A stretch of 64,000 nt of DNA from Devosia sp. YR412 (GCF_900110945.1 NZ_FOFL01000002.1:434001-498000); one strand, 5' to 3'; shown: positions 32,289 to 42,048, counted from the stretch's first letter. A program made the numbers and translations. Notes: generated by a model from the sequence alone, not told the origin.

Positions 32289-32810
32289 GTGTCTCCTGTG
32301 AACCAGATGGTCGAAGCGCGCTCGGCAGATTTGCGTCGTGTCAATGATTTGGCGCGCGCCCGGAGACTCGTGGACGAGCAAGACTTCCAGTCGGCTGCTT
32401 TAATTTACCAGGACCTGCTGCTGTCCGAGCTGCCCGCCGACCTCCGCGTCGAAGTCCAGACCAATCTTGCGGCCGCTCTCTGTGCGGCAGGCCAGGATGA
32501 ACTGGTGCCGAAGGACAAGGCAATCAGCCTGCTCGACGCCGCCCGCGTCGTGCTGGTGGATTTGCTGCAGCATTACAAGATCGGCGAGGAGCCAGCCTCC
32601 TGGGCCTCGGGCCGGGCCAATCTGGCGCTGGTGCATCTTGCCCGCTACCGGTTGACCGATGGCGACCAGGATGTGCTGTTTGCTCATCTGGCGCTCGACG
32701 GCACCGAAGAGGCGCTGCGTCGTGCCGGCGATCTGGAAATGCTCGGCTGGATTCAGTCGATCCGCGACTATCTGGTCGAATTGCGCGACCGTCGCAGCAG
32801 CAGCCGCTAG
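32289..32810 (+). CDS. Hypothetical helical (TPR-like) protein
   Basis: About 173 residues, all predicted helical from its heptad-like pattern (VNDLARARRLVDEQDFQSAALIYQDLLLSELPADLRVEVQTNLAAALCAAG), resembling tetratricopeptide packing, but I recognise no named family. The start is uncertain: in-frame GTG codons occur at 32289 and 32298 and an ATG at 32307, none with a clear ribosome site. A TTGACA hexamer at 32208-32213 is the likely -35 region, arguing that coding begins downstream of it. The stop overlaps the convergent proC by 4 bp. Confidence 0.65.
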   Translation: MSPVNQMVEARSADLRRVNDLARARRLVDEQDFQSAALIYQDLLLSELPADLRVEVQTNLAAALCAAGQDELVPKDKAISLLDAARVVLVDLLQHYKIGEEPASWASGRANLALVHLARYRLTDGDQDVLFAHLALDGTEEALRRAGDLEMLGWIQSIRDYLVELRDRRSSSR

Positions 32811-33631
32811 CCGCGACCTAACTCTTCGCTGCGCAGCCGAGCGGCCTCGACAGTGCGACCGACCAATTCGGTCAAACTATTGTCAGCCATCAAGACCGCA
32901 AGACCAGCCGCCGTCGTGCCATTGGGCGAGGTCACATTCTGGCGCAACACGGCCGGCGTTGCCGGGTCCGCTTCCAGCAGCGCGGCGGAACCGATAACCG
33001 TCTGACGCGCCAATTGCTCGGCAATGGCATCGGGCAGGCCCTGCGCCTTGGCCGCAGCGGCAAGCGCCTCGACCAGATGGAACACATAGGCGGGGCCGGA
33101 GCCAGACACGGCGGTCACCGCATCGAGCTGGCTTTCAGCATCGAGCCAAACCACCGGCCCGGCTGCCAAAAGCAGGGCTTCGGCAATCGCACGACCCTCG
33201 GCGCTCACATCGGGACCGGCCACCATGCCGGTGATGCCCTTGCCAATCTGGGCGGGCGTATTGGGCATGGTGCGAACAATCCGGCCCATACCAAGACCAC
33301 GCGCCAAACGAGCAATGTCGATGCCGGCGGCGATGGAAATGGCCAGAGTCTGCGGCCCGATGACCGGCTGCAGGCTTTCCAGCACGCCATCGATGATCTG
33401 CGGTTTTACGGCCAGCACCAGCACGTTAGGCAAGAGCCCCACGGCCTCGGAACTGATGGTCAGCTCATAGTCTTCGGCAAGCTGCCTGGCAGCACCGCCC
33501 GGATTGGGATCGACGAGCACGAGATTGCTTGGCGGAAGGCCGGCATCGAGCCAGCCCTTGGCCAGCGCGAGCCCCATCTTGCCGGCACCAACCAGCATGA
33601 CCGGGCCGATATCGCGCAGCGCCATGCTCAT
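32807..33631 (-). CDS. proC: Pyrroline-5-carboxylate reductase
   Basis: 274-residue enzyme for the last step of proline synthesis, using NAD(P)H. The Rossmann loop VMLVGAGKMGLALAKGWL opens the protein and the C-terminal signature is around VTSPNGTTAAGLAVL. I choose the ATG at 33631 (MSMALRDIG), which overlaps the ybjN stop as ATGA and indicates translational coupling. Longer starts run back inside ybjN in another frame. Confidence 0.95.
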   Translation of the reverse strand: MSMALRDIGPVMLVGAGKMGLALAKGWLDAGLPPSNLVLVDPNPGGAARQLAEDYELTISSEAVGLLPNVLVLAVKPQIIDGVLESLQPVIGPQTLAISIAAGIDIARLARGLGMGRIVRTMPNTPAQIGKGITGMVAGPDVSAEGRAIAEALLLAAGPVVWLDAESQLDAVTAVSGSGPAYVFHLVEALAAAAKAQGLPDAIAEQLARQTVIGSAALLEADPATPAVLRQNVTSPNGTTAAGLAVLMADNSLTELVGRTVEAARLRSEELGRG

Positions 33632-34128
33632 GCTTCGCCGACCGTCTCGAACATCACATGGCTCAGCGCATCGGCGGCGGTCTTGCCGGCCCATACGACG
33701 AACTGAAAGGCCTGGTAGTAGAGATCGCAGCTATCGGTGGCCGAGCGCAACAGCGCTTCGCATTGCTGCGGCGACACGTCGGCGCCGCCGGTCAGCAGGT
33801 GCGAATTGCGGAACAGGACAACGCCTTCCTTGTTCCAGATGTCGAAATGACCGATCCACAATTGCTCATTGATCAGCGAAATCAACTGCTTGATCTCGTT
33901 GCGACGGCCTTCGGGAACCTTCAGGTCGAAAGCCGAGGCAATATGCAGGCTTTCCAGGTCTTCCATCCAGTTAAAGGAGACATGGTAATCGCTCCAGCCG
34001 CCGCGGACCGAGATGGAAATCTCGTCGGTGTCCTGGCGCTCGAATGTCCAGTCATTGATCGAGGCGATGTGCTCGATAATGTCCACAGGATGGACATTGC
34101 GATCGGGCTCGACGTGCATAAGAGACAT
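33628..34128 (-). CDS. YbjN domain-containing protein
   Basis: 166-residue protein of the YbjN (type III secretion chaperone-like fold) family, with the typical WSDYHVSFNWMEDLESLHIASAFDLKVPEGRR stretch. The exact function is unknown; in alphaproteobacteria it is regularly found directly upstream of proC, as here, where the stop and start overlap. Its upstream region 34129-34369 (241 bp) has no gene and should contain the promoter. Confidence 0.92.
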   Translation of the reverse strand: MSLMHVEPDRNVHPVDIIEHIASINDWTFERQDTDEISISVRGGWSDYHVSFNWMEDLESLHIASAFDLKVPEGRRNEIKQLISLINEQLWIGHFDIWNKEGVVLFRNSHLLTGGADVSPQQCEALLRSATDSCDLYYQAFQFVVWAGKTAADALSHVMFETVGEA

Positions 34129-34369
34129 AGACGGTTCCGTCCGTTAACCGGCTGATTTTGGATACTCAGGAAACTGGCCGCACGCACAAGGGCTTACGAA
34201 TCGTCCTGTTGATTGAACCTACACCCCCCATCTGATTCAGGGGACGCAGCAGAGGTCCGGGACGGCATTCTCTTGTGGATGAAGGTTGGCGCGCTTCGCG
34301 TTAACAGACTGTTAACATTGAGCCGGGGTTAACAGCGAATTCGTCTCAAAACAGGGCAGCCAAGAGGCG

Positions 34370-35092
34370 TCAGCGCAAGCTTTCCGGGCCGACCCAGCCA
34401 CCGGTGAGCGAGGCCGCCCATTGTGGAAAACCATTACCCGCCGCCAGCCGCGCCGCCTCCTCGTGATCATAGGGCACCGACAGCAGCATGGTGTGCCAGC
34501 CGCCAGCGCGTCGCTCCATGATGGCATAGCGGGCATCGGGCGAGCCCTGCACCAATTGCATGCCGACGGCGCCTGGATTGACGATCAGCCGGCCATCGGC
34601 GAGGCGCACCGAACGGGGCACATGGGTATGGCCGCAGAGGAGGAGTTCGTAATCAAGCGAGCCGGTAGCCTCGGTGACTTCGGCCTCGCCAGGCAATGTG
34701 GTGCTGCGGCCGTTGTAGAATTCGTCTAGCCAGGGAGTTTCATCGTCAGCCGGCGTGCCATGGCAGAGGAAGACCTCGTCGCCGTAGGCGGCAGTGGCGG
34801 GCAAGGCGGCGAGCCAGGCGAGCTGGGTCTCATTAAGGGTCGAGCGGGCGAAGGCGTCGATCTTGCCGGAGCCCTTGACGGACAGGTCAACCGTCCAGCG
34901 ATCGTGATTGCCGGCGATGCAGGTCGCGCTAAGGCCGATCAGCCGATCCAGCGCGCCGGATGGATCGACCGGACCGCTGACATGATCGCCAAGGCACAAC
35001 ACCGCCTCGACACCCTGCCGGGCAATATCGTCCAGCACCGCGTCGAGCGCCGGTAGATTGCCGTGGACGTCGGAAATGACGGCGACGCGCAA
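34370..35092 (-). CDS. Metallophosphoesterase family protein
   Basis: 240-residue calcineurin-like phosphoesterase with the two-metal motifs in order: SDVHGN, LGDHVSGP, AGNHDRW, LCHGTP and CGHTHVPRS. The active site looks complete. Its substrate is unknown; similar proteins are phosphodiesterases or protein phosphatases. The ATG at 35092 follows ubiK with only 2 bp between, so both belong to one transcript. Confidence 0.9.
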   Translation of the reverse strand: MRVAVISDVHGNLPALDAVLDDIARQGVEAVLCLGDHVSGPVDPSGALDRLIGLSATCIAGNHDRWTVDLSVKGSGKIDAFARSTLNETQLAWLAALPATAAYGDEVFLCHGTPADDETPWLDEFYNGRSTTLPGEAEVTEATGSLDYELLLCGHTHVPRSVRLADGRLIVNPGAVGMQLVQGSPDARYAIMERRAGGWHTMLLSVPYDHEEAARLAAGNGFPQWAASLTGGWVGPESLR

Positions 35093-35094
35093 GC

Positions 35095-35343
35095 TCAGTT
35101 GGCCTTGGCGCCCTTGAGGGCGGCGAGTTCCTTGCGCAGCGTGTCGATTTCTTCGCCCTGCACCTGCACCAGCTCGCGCAGCGCATCGAAGTCTTCGCGC
35201 TTGACGAGGTCCATGTCGACCGCGAGGCGCTGGGCCTGCGACTTGACCACGGTCTCGACTTCGCGGCGCACACCATCGGCTACGCCGGCAGCTTCATTCA
35301 TCAAACGGCCCAGATCGTCGAAGATCCTGTTGTTCTGGCTCAT
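35095..35343 (-). CDS. ubiK: UbiK-type accessory factor (BMFP family)
   Basis: 82 residues from the ATG at 35343 (MSQNNRIFDDLGRLMNEAAG). An amphipathic N-terminal helix is followed by a C-terminal coiled coil (REDFDALRELVQVQGEEIDTLRKELAAL), the layout of the BMFP/UbiK family that supports ubiquinone assembly and can bind membranes. It sits divergent to lgt; a GGTCAAG-N8-CTTGACC dyad (35384-35405) lies in the shared region. Confidence 0.88.
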   Translation of the reverse strand: MSQNNRIFDDLGRLMNEAAGVADGVRREVETVVKSQAQRLAVDMDLVKREDFDALRELVQVQGEEIDTLRKELAALKGAKAN

Positions 35344-35383
35344 CGCATACCCACTTGGTTTGGCCTCTTCATCCAACTATCTA

Positions 35384-35405
35384 GGTCAAGCCACCCGACT
35401 TGACC
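35384..35405. promoter_or_regulatory. Dyad between ubiK and lgt
   Basis: GGTCAAG and CTTGACC are perfect inverted repeats with an 8-bp centre. Because CTTGAC is also the alphaproteobacterial -35 hexamer, this may simply be two back-to-back -35 elements for the divergent genes, although I see no good -10 at the right distance on either side. Confidence 0.35.
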
Positions 35406-35454
35406 AGAGAGGCCGAAGCGGCAATGGTCCGGCCGATTGCCGCAGGAGCCCTCT

Positions 35455-36291
35455 TTGCCCTTCCCCAATATCGATCCCATCGCCTTCGCCATCGGCCCCT
35501 TTGCGGTGCGCTGGTATGCCCTGGGCTATCTGTTCGGCGTGGGTCTCGGCGCCGGCTATGGCTACCTGCTGCTGGCCAATAGCCGCCTGTGGCACAAGGG
35601 CGAGCCGCCCTTTGCCGCCAAGGACATCTGGGATTTCGCCTTCTGGACTATGTTGGCCATCGTGATCGGTGGCCGCGTCGGCTATGTGCTGTTCTACAAC
35701 CTGCCCTATTACCTGGCCAATCCGACCGAGATCATCAATACGCTCGACGGCGGCATGAGCTATCACGGCGGCATGCTGGGCCTTATGCTGGCCGTCGTGC
35801 TGTTCACCTGGAAGAAGGGCACCGGAAACTGGCTCAGTGGCCTCGACATGATCGCCTCGGTCGCCACTATCGGCATTTTCCTGGTCCGCATTGCCAATTT
35901 CATCAATGCCGAACTCTATGGCGCGCCGACCACCCTGCCCTGGGGCGTGATCTTCCCGACCGACGAGCTGGGCGTGCCGCGCCACCCCAGCCAGCTGTAT
36001 GAAGCAGCGCTCGAAGGCTTCCTGCTGTTTGTCGTCATCCGCATCTTCACCCATGTCTTCTACGCACTGCGCCGCCCAGGCATGGTCGCGGGCATTTTCG
36101 GCATCGGCTATGGGTTGAGCCGCATCGCGGTGGAATTCGTCCGACTGCCAGATAGCCAGATTGGCTACCTTATGGGGACGACATGGCTCACCATGGGCAT
36201 GGTGCTGTCGGTGCCGCTGGTGGTGGCTGGGCTGGGCCTGGTGATCTGGGCGATGACGCGCAAACAAAGCCTGTTGCGGACGCCAGCATGA
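35455..36291 (+). CDS. lgt: Prolipoprotein diacylglyceryl transferase Lgt
   Basis: 278-residue inner-membrane enzyme that attaches diacylglycerol from phosphatidylglycerol to the lipobox Cys of lipoproteins. Signature regions are the catalytic-His segment YHGGMLG and the Lgt signature VRIANFINAELYG; seven membrane helices are evident. I favour a TTG start at 35455 (MPFPNIDPIAF) because GGAG lies 7-8 bases upstream; a TTG 18 bases earlier is also in frame. The stop overlaps the next gene by 4 bp. Confidence 0.94.
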   Translation: MPFPNIDPIAFAIGPFAVRWYALGYLFGVGLGAGYGYLLLANSRLWHKGEPPFAAKDIWDFAFWTMLAIVIGGRVGYVLFYNLPYYLANPTEIINTLDGGMSYHGGMLGLMLAVVLFTWKKGTGNWLSGLDMIASVATIGIFLVRIANFINAELYGAPTTLPWGVIFPTDELGVPRHPSQLYEAALEGFLLFVVIRIFTHVFYALRRPGMVAGIFGIGYGLSRIAVEFVRLPDSQIGYLMGTTWLTMGMVLSVPLVVAGLGLVIWAMTRKQSLLRTPA

Positions 36292-37367
36292 CTGAAACCA
36301 CCCCCACCCTGCCCGAACTGATCGACATGCAGATCCGAACCAGCGGACCAATGTCGATCGCCTTCTATATGGGCCTCTGCCTGACCCACCCGTCCAAGGG
36401 TTATTACAAGGTGGCCGATCCCCTCGGCAAAGCCGGCGACTTCGTCACCGCGCCGGAAATCAGCCAGATGTTCGGCGAACTGGTCGGCTTCTTCCTGGTC
36501 AATCTCTGGCAGCAGATGGGCAGCCCCAAGGATTTCACCCTGCTCGAGCTCGGCCCCGGCCGCGGCACGCTGATGGCCGACGTGTTGCGCGTCGCCTGCC
36601 GTGCCGAAGGCCTTCGCGAAGGACTGGACCTGCGGCTGTTCGAAACCAATCCCGCGCTGATCGCCGAGCAGAATGCGCGGCTGGAAGCCTATGGCGCCAA
36701 GTGGATCGACAGTTTCGAAAAGGTCGGCCCCGGCCCGCTGGTCGTCATCTCCAATGAATTCTTCGATGCCCTGCCGATCCGCCAGTTCGTTCGGATGGGC
36801 GACGGCTGGCACGAGCGCATGGTCGGGCTGTCCGATGGCAAGCGCAGCTTCGGGCTCAATCCGACGCCGATCCCAACCAGCGCCATGCCGGAAGCCGTGG
36901 CCAAGGCCGAACCCAACAGCGTGTTCGAGATCGGCCTCGCCAGCGGCGAAGTGATGAAGCGGCTGGCCAATGTGGTCTCGACGCAGGGCGGCGCCATTCT
37001 CGCGGTGGACTATGGCTATGCCCGCACCCAGACCGGGGAAACCCTGCAGGGCGTGCGCAAGCATGCCTTTGCCGATGTGCTGGATGCGCCGGGCGAAACC
37101 GACCTGTCGGCGCATGTCGACTTCGAGGCCTTGGGCAATCTCGCGACCCAGGCCGGTCTGGCCTTGCAGCCGCTTGCAACGCAGGGCGAATGGCTGACGC
37201 GGATGGGCATCAATGATCGCGCCAAGGCGCTGAGCGTTGCCAATCCCGGTTCGGCCAGCGATATCGCCGCGGCCAGACAGCGCCTGGTCGATGCGGACCA
37301 GATGGGCAAACTGTTCAAGGTGTTCTGCGCCGCCAGCCCCGGCCTCGAGCCCCCCGGATTTGCCTGA
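36288..37367 (+). CDS. MidA/NDUFAF7-family SAM-dependent methyltransferase
   Basis: 359-residue COG1565 protein. It begins LPELIDMQIRTSGPMSIAFYMGLCLTHPSKGYY, typical of the family, and carries the SAM motif LELGPGRGTLMADVLR and NEFFDALPIRQF. The mitochondrial homologue NDUFAF7 dimethylates an arginine of the complex I 49-kDa subunit, so a role in complex I (NuoD) modification is the best guess. It starts at ATGA overlapping lgt and ends overlapping pgeF by one base, so the three genes are translationally coupled. Confidence 0.92.
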   Translation: MTETTPTLPELIDMQIRTSGPMSIAFYMGLCLTHPSKGYYKVADPLGKAGDFVTAPEISQMFGELVGFFLVNLWQQMGSPKDFTLLELGPGRGTLMADVLRVACRAEGLREGLDLRLFETNPALIAEQNARLEAYGAKWIDSFEKVGPGPLVVISNEFFDALPIRQFVRMGDGWHERMVGLSDGKRSFGLNPTPIPTSAMPEAVAKAEPNSVFEIGLASGEVMKRLANVVSTQGGAILAVDYGYARTQTGETLQGVRKHAFADVLDAPGETDLSAHVDFEALGNLATQAGLALQPLATQGEWLTRMGINDRAKALSVANPGSASDIAAARQRLVDADQMGKLFKVFCAASPGLEPPGFA

Positions 37368-38131
37368 TGAGCACGCCCCACCTGCAATCTGGTCTTTTCA
37401 GCGACACCGGCGTGGTCCGCCACGGCTATTTTGGCCGGCAGGGCGGCGTCTCTGCTGGTGAGTTCGGCAGCCTCAATGTGTCGCTGACCACCGGCGACGA
37501 CGTTGAAAACGTCACGGCCAACCGCGCCATCGTCGCCGATGCCATGGCCGGCGGACCGCTGGTTATCCTCAAGCAGGTGCATTCCAACCGCGTCGTCACC
37601 GTCGAAGCCGGCACCCTGCCCGATGCGAGCATCGAGGCTGACGCACTGGTCACCCGGCGCGCCGATGTGCTGCTGGGTGTGCTGACGGCAGATTGCGCGC
37701 CGCTGCTTTTCATCGACCATCATGCCGGCGTCATCGGCGCCGCCCATGCCGGTTGGAAGGGTGCCGTCACCGGCATCGTCGAAAACACCCTGCGCGCCAT
37801 GGAAGCGCTGGGCGCCCAGTGCCGGCGCATTGCCATGGATATCGGCCCCACCATCAGCGGCGACAAATACGAAGTCGGCCCCGCTTTCATGGCTGAAGCC
37901 GTGGCCATCAATCCTGCCGCAGCCGAGGCCTTTTTCACCCCAGAGGGTGGCCGCGAACACTTCGACCTGCCGCGCTTTCTGCTCAATGACGCCCTACGGG
38001 CCGGGCTAACCCAGGTCGATATGCGCAAGGCTTGCACCTATGCCGACCCGGACCGTTTCTTCTCGCATCGCTATGCCACCCACCACGCCACGAGGACCGG
38101 CCGGCAGGTTGCGGTGATCGGACTGGCATAA
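37367..38131 (+). CDS. pgeF: Peptidoglycan editing factor PgeF (laccase-domain, YfiH family)
   Basis: 254-residue COG1496 protein. The metal-site residues are recognisable: LKQVHSNRV, TADCAPLLF and AAHAGWKGAV give the His/Cys/His triad of the family. Family knowledge: E. coli YfiH/PgeF removes misincorporated serine from peptidoglycan precursors, while the human homologue FAMIN is a purine enzyme, so exact chemistry may vary. It is the last gene of the lgt-midA-pgeF unit, joined by TGATG. Confidence 0.92.
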   Translation: MSTPHLQSGLFSDTGVVRHGYFGRQGGVSAGEFGSLNVSLTTGDDVENVTANRAIVADAMAGGPLVILKQVHSNRVVTVEAGTLPDASIEADALVTRRADVLLGVLTADCAPLLFIDHHAGVIGAAHAGWKGAVTGIVENTLRAMEALGAQCRRIAMDIGPTISGDKYEVGPAFMAEAVAINPAAAEAFFTPEGGREHFDLPRFLLNDALRAGLTQVDMRKACTYADPDRFFSHRYATHHATRTGRQVAVIGLA

Positions 38132-38161
38132 AACTTTTACTGTTCATCCAATTGTCGCGTT

Positions 38162-38182
38162 GCGAGTCCCGAAATGACTCGC
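38162..38182. promoter_or_regulatory. Perfect 7-bp dyad upstream of prs
   Basis: GCGAGTC and GACTCGC are separated by CCGAAAT, in the 113-bp gap between pgeF and prs. No T-run follows, so it is more likely an operator or leader hairpin than a terminator. Confidence 0.4.
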
Positions 38183-38244
38183 TAAAGCTGCCCGCGAAAC
38201 TGAAGGGTCCCCTCCCCCGGGCCCGTTGAGACAGGATCGCGCCC

Positions 38245-39177
<933 letters not shown>

Positions 39178-39249
39178 GGGCCTGTCGAAATTGCCGCCTC
39201 TCGCGCGACATAGGGTTGAACCTCTATGTTGCCCTGAAGGAGAGACGCG

Positions 39250-39606
39250 ATGAAATACCTGCTGATGCTCTACGCCGAAGAGAAAGCCGGGCTGGCCATT
39301 CCGCCCGAGCAGATGGCTGGCTTCATGGCCAAGATGGCCGCCTATCAAGAGACGCTGGAAAAAGCCGGCGCCTTTGTCGCCACAGCGGCGCTGCAGCCGA
39401 CCTTCGAGGCCAAGACGATCTCCAATGCGGGTGAACTCAAGGTGCATGACGGCCCCTATGCCGACACGCGCGAGCAGTTCGGCGGCTATTTCATTATCGA
39501 AGCAGACGGCATGGACGAGGCAGTGGACTTCGCCGCGCAATGCCCGGCGGCCACCTGGGGCAAGATCGAAATCCGGCCCTATCATCCCGGCTACGCGCCC
39601 GGCTGA
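39250..39606 (+). CDS. YCII/DGPF-domain protein (first copy)
   Basis: 118 residues beginning MKYLLMLYAEEK with the DGPF motif as VHDGPYADTREQFGGYFIIEA. YCII-related proteins have a small ferredoxin-like alpha-beta fold. Family knowledge: DGPF proteins are encoded beside ECF42 sigma factors and are often their main targets. The ATG has GAAGGAGAGAC upstream. It lies 91 bp before a second family member. Confidence 0.9.
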   Translation: MKYLLMLYAEEKAGLAIPPEQMAGFMAKMAAYQETLEKAGAFVATAALQPTFEAKTISNAGELKVHDGPYADTREQFGGYFIIEADGMDEAVDFAAQCPAATWGKIEIRPYHPGYAPG

Positions 39607-39697
39607 CGAATTCTTTCGACCAAAAGTCGAAAGCCGCACCGGCCCGGCGACATTGCAGCATCGGAGCTAAGGCTCCCCAGCACGCAAGGAGAGCAAG

Positions 39698-40048
39698 ATG
39701 CGCTACATGATGATCATCCACCACGATGCCGACGCCCTGGCCAAGGCGCCGCAGCAGGAGCTCTGGGCCGATTACGCCGCCTTCAACCAGGCGCTGGCCA
39801 AAGCCGGCGCAGGCTTTTCCAGCGGCTTGCGCCTGCACGAGGCCAAGGGCGCGACGGTGGTGCGCAGTAAGGCCGGCAAGACAGAGGTGCTGGACGGCCC
39901 TTATGCGGACACGCGCGAACAGCTCGCCGGCTACTATTTCATCGACGTGCCGACGCTGGAGCAGGCAGTGGAATGGGCCAATCGTTGCCCCAGCGCGAAA
40001 TATGGTGCGGTGGAAATCCGGCCGATTGTCGAGCAGACCGCGTCGTGA
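39698..40048 (+). CDS. YCII/DGPF-domain protein (second copy)
   Basis: 116 residues beginning MRYMMIIHHDADA, with the motif VLDGPYADTREQLAGYYFIDV. It is a diverged paralogue of the preceding gene. The ATG has AAGGAGAG upstream. The stop overlaps the sigma-factor start by 4 bp (GTGA), so translation of the two is coupled. Confidence 0.9.
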   Translation: MRYMMIIHHDADALAKAPQQELWADYAAFNQALAKAGAGFSSGLRLHEAKGATVVRSKAGKTEVLDGPYADTREQLAGYYFIDVPTLEQAVEWANRCPSAKYGAVEIRPIVEQTAS

Positions 40049-41280
40049 CCGCAGACGCCAGACAGGCTGCCGAGCAGGTCGCCCGCGACAGCTATGGGCG
40101 CCTGCTGGCCTTTCTCGCTGCCCGCACCCGCGACGTGGCGGGTGCTGAAGACGCGCTGGCGGAAGCCTTTGCCAGCGCGCTCAAATCCTGGCCGGAGACC
40201 GGCGTGCCAGCCAATCCCGACGCCTGGCTGCTGACCGTCGCCCGCCGCCGCCAGACCGATACGATCCGGCGCCGGCAGACCCGGGTGGCCGGGGAGGAGC
40301 ATATCCAGCTGATGAGCGAAGAAATCGAAGCGGCCTCTGCCAGTCCCGATGTCATTCCCGACCGCCGCCTGGCGCTGATGTTCGCCTGCGCCCATCCCGA
40401 CGTCGAGGCCGGCATGCGGGCGCCGCTGATCCTGCAGACCATTCTCGGCATGACGGCAGTGGACATTGCCGCCGCCTTCCTCATTCCGCCCGCCACCATG
40501 GGCCAGCGCCTGGTGCGCGCCAAGGCGCGCATTAGGGACAATGGCATTCCCTTTGCCATTCCCGAGCGCGAAGACCTCGCCGCCCGGCTCGACGCGGTGC
40601 TGGAGGCGATCTATGCCGCCTATGCCAAAGGCTGGACCGAGCTGGGCGATACCAGCGCCGACCGCATGGCCGATGAAGCGATCTGGCTTGGCCGGCTGGT
40701 CGTCTCGCTGCTGCCCGAGGAGCCCGAGGCCAAGGGCATGCTGGCGCTGATGCTTTATGCCGAAGCCCGCCGCGAGGCGCGTCGCGACCCGACCGGCGCC
40801 TATGTGCCGCTAGAAAGCCAGGACATTACGCTGTGGGACGAGCCGCAGATCCTTGCCGCAGAATCGCTGCTGCACCATGCCAATGCCGCCGGCCCGACCG
40901 GTCGCTACCAGATCGAAGCCGCCATCCAGTCTGCCCATATCGCCCGTTGCGTCAGCGGAAAGAACAATTGGCAATCGGTGGTCGCGCTCTACGACGTGCT
41001 GCTGGCGCTCACCCAATCCCCCGTCGTCACGCTCAACCGCGCTGCGGCTCTGGCCGAAACGCTTGGACCGAAGGCAGCATTGGCCAGCCTCGACAGCATA
41101 GCCGACGACAAGCGCATGGCCGACTACCAGCCTTATTGGGCGGCCCGTGGACACCTGGCGGCACGGGCCGGGCGGAAGGAAGACGCCCACGAAGCATTGA
41201 CGCTGGCCATTGGCCTTTCGACAGACGATGCCGTGCGGCATTATCTGATGGCGCAGCGGGTCCGACTGCAGGACGGTTAG
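40045..41280 (+). CDS. ECF RNA polymerase sigma factor, ECF42-like (DUF6596/TPR extension)
   Basis: 411 residues from a GTG start overlapping the DGPF stop. The N-terminal sigma-2 region (YGRLLAFLAARTRDVAGAEDALAEAFASALKSWPETGVPANPDAWLLTVARRR) and sigma-4 region (TILGMTAVDIAAAFLIPPATMGQRLVRAKARI) are followed by a long C-terminal helical extension (about residues 180-411) with TPR-like repeats. ECF42 sigma factors are known for exactly this extension and for DGPF neighbours, and no anti-sigma factor is adjacent, which also fits. The signal is unknown. Confidence 0.92.
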   Translation: MTADARQAAEQVARDSYGRLLAFLAARTRDVAGAEDALAEAFASALKSWPETGVPANPDAWLLTVARRRQTDTIRRRQTRVAGEEHIQLMSEEIEAASASPDVIPDRRLALMFACAHPDVEAGMRAPLILQTILGMTAVDIAAAFLIPPATMGQRLVRAKARIRDNGIPFAIPEREDLAARLDAVLEAIYAAYAKGWTELGDTSADRMADEAIWLGRLVVSLLPEEPEAKGMLALMLYAEARREARRDPTGAYVPLESQDITLWDEPQILAAESLLHHANAAGPTGRYQIEAAIQSAHIARCVSGKNNWQSVVALYDVLLALTQSPVVTLNRAAALAETLGPKAALASLDSIADDKRMADYQPYWAARGHLAARAGRKEDAHEALTLAIGLSTDDAVRHYLMAQRVRLQDG

Positions 41281-41290
41281 GCCCTTCCCG

Positions 41291-41319
41291 CTTGCCCCCC
41301 GCACGCCTTTCCGCTATAG
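41291..41319 (+). promoter_or_regulatory. Predicted rplY promoter
   Basis: CTTGCC (41291-41296) and CTATAG (41314-41319) with a 17-bp spacer, a good fit to the alphaproteobacterial CTTGAC-N17-CTATAT form. Start of transcription would be near 41326, giving an 81-base leader before rplY that contains a short ORF. Confidence 0.5.
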
Positions 41320-41327
41320 CCCGCGCC

Positions 41328-41423
41328 ATGAAGCGCTCGTCACCCCTGGAGGACGGGCGCGTATGCTGTTGTAGTGACGCATACACCAACCAGAATGGAT
41401 ATTTCCATGGCTGCGACGACTAA
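41328..41423 (+). CDS. Possible upstream ORF with a Cys-Cys-Cys run
   Basis: 31 codons from the ATG at 41328, almost at the predicted transcription start, ending inside rplY in a different frame (17-bp overlap). It contains three consecutive Cys codons (VCCCSDA). It could be a regulatory leader ORF whose translation affects rplY initiation, or chance. The rplY start itself has no convincing Shine-Dalgarno, which makes coupling conceivable. Confidence 0.3.
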   Translation: MKRSSPLEDGRVCCCSDAYTNQNGYFHGCDD

Positions 41424-42048
41424 GGTGCTCAGTGCACAGGCGCGTGAAGGGGTAGGCAAGGGGGCCGCTCGTGAACTGCGTCGTCAGGGACTCGTTCCTG
41501 CTGTTATCTATGGTGACAAGAAAGAACCCGTCACCATCTCCCTCCCCTACAAGGACATCCACAAGGCGATCTACGCCGGTGGCTTCCTGTCGCACACCAT
41601 CGAACTCGATGTTGACGGCACCAAGCACAAGGTGATCCCGCGCGATTACCAGCTCGACCCGGTGAAGGATTTCCCGATCCACGTCGACTTCCTGCGCATT
41701 GGCAAGGGCTCCAAGATCAACGTCCAGGTTCCGGTTCACTTCGAAAACGAAGAAGCCAGCCCGGGCCTGAAGCGCGGTGGTACGCTCAACATCGTGCACC
41801 ACACGCTCGACCTGACCGTTTCGGCCGATAACATCCCCGAAGCCATCGTGGTCGACCTGACCGGTCTCGACATCGGCGATAGCGTCCACATCTCGGCGAT
41901 CAAGCTGCCCAAGGGCACTGCTGATCACAGCCACGAAGACGACCTGACGATCGCAACCATCGTTGCTCCGTCGGCTCTGAAGTCGGCTGGCGATGCCGGT
42001 GAAGAAGGCGAAGAAGCCGCTGCTGAGGGCGAAGCCAAGGCCGAGTAA
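41407..42048 (+). CDS. rplY: 50S ribosomal protein L25 / general stress protein Ctc
   Basis: 213 residues: the N-terminal L25 5S-rRNA-binding domain (about 1-95; [28 protein letters not shown]) plus the C-terminal TL5/Ctc beta domain and an acidic Ala/Glu-rich tail. The long CTC form is usual in alphaproteobacteria. The start at 41407 gives [11 protein letters not shown]; an ATG 12 bases earlier is also in frame. It is followed by a terminator and then pth, the common rplY-pth order. Confidence 0.95.
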   Translation: MAATTKVLSAQAREGVGKGAARELRRQGLVPAVIYGDKKEPVTISLPYKDIHKAIYAGGFLSHTIELDVDGTKHKVIPRDYQLDPVKDFPIHVDFLRIGKGSKINVQVPVHFENEEASPGLKRGGTLNIVHHTLDLTVSADNIPEAIVVDLTGLDIGDSVHISAIKLPKGTADHSHEDDLTIATIVAPSALKSAGDAGEEGEEAAAEGEAKAE

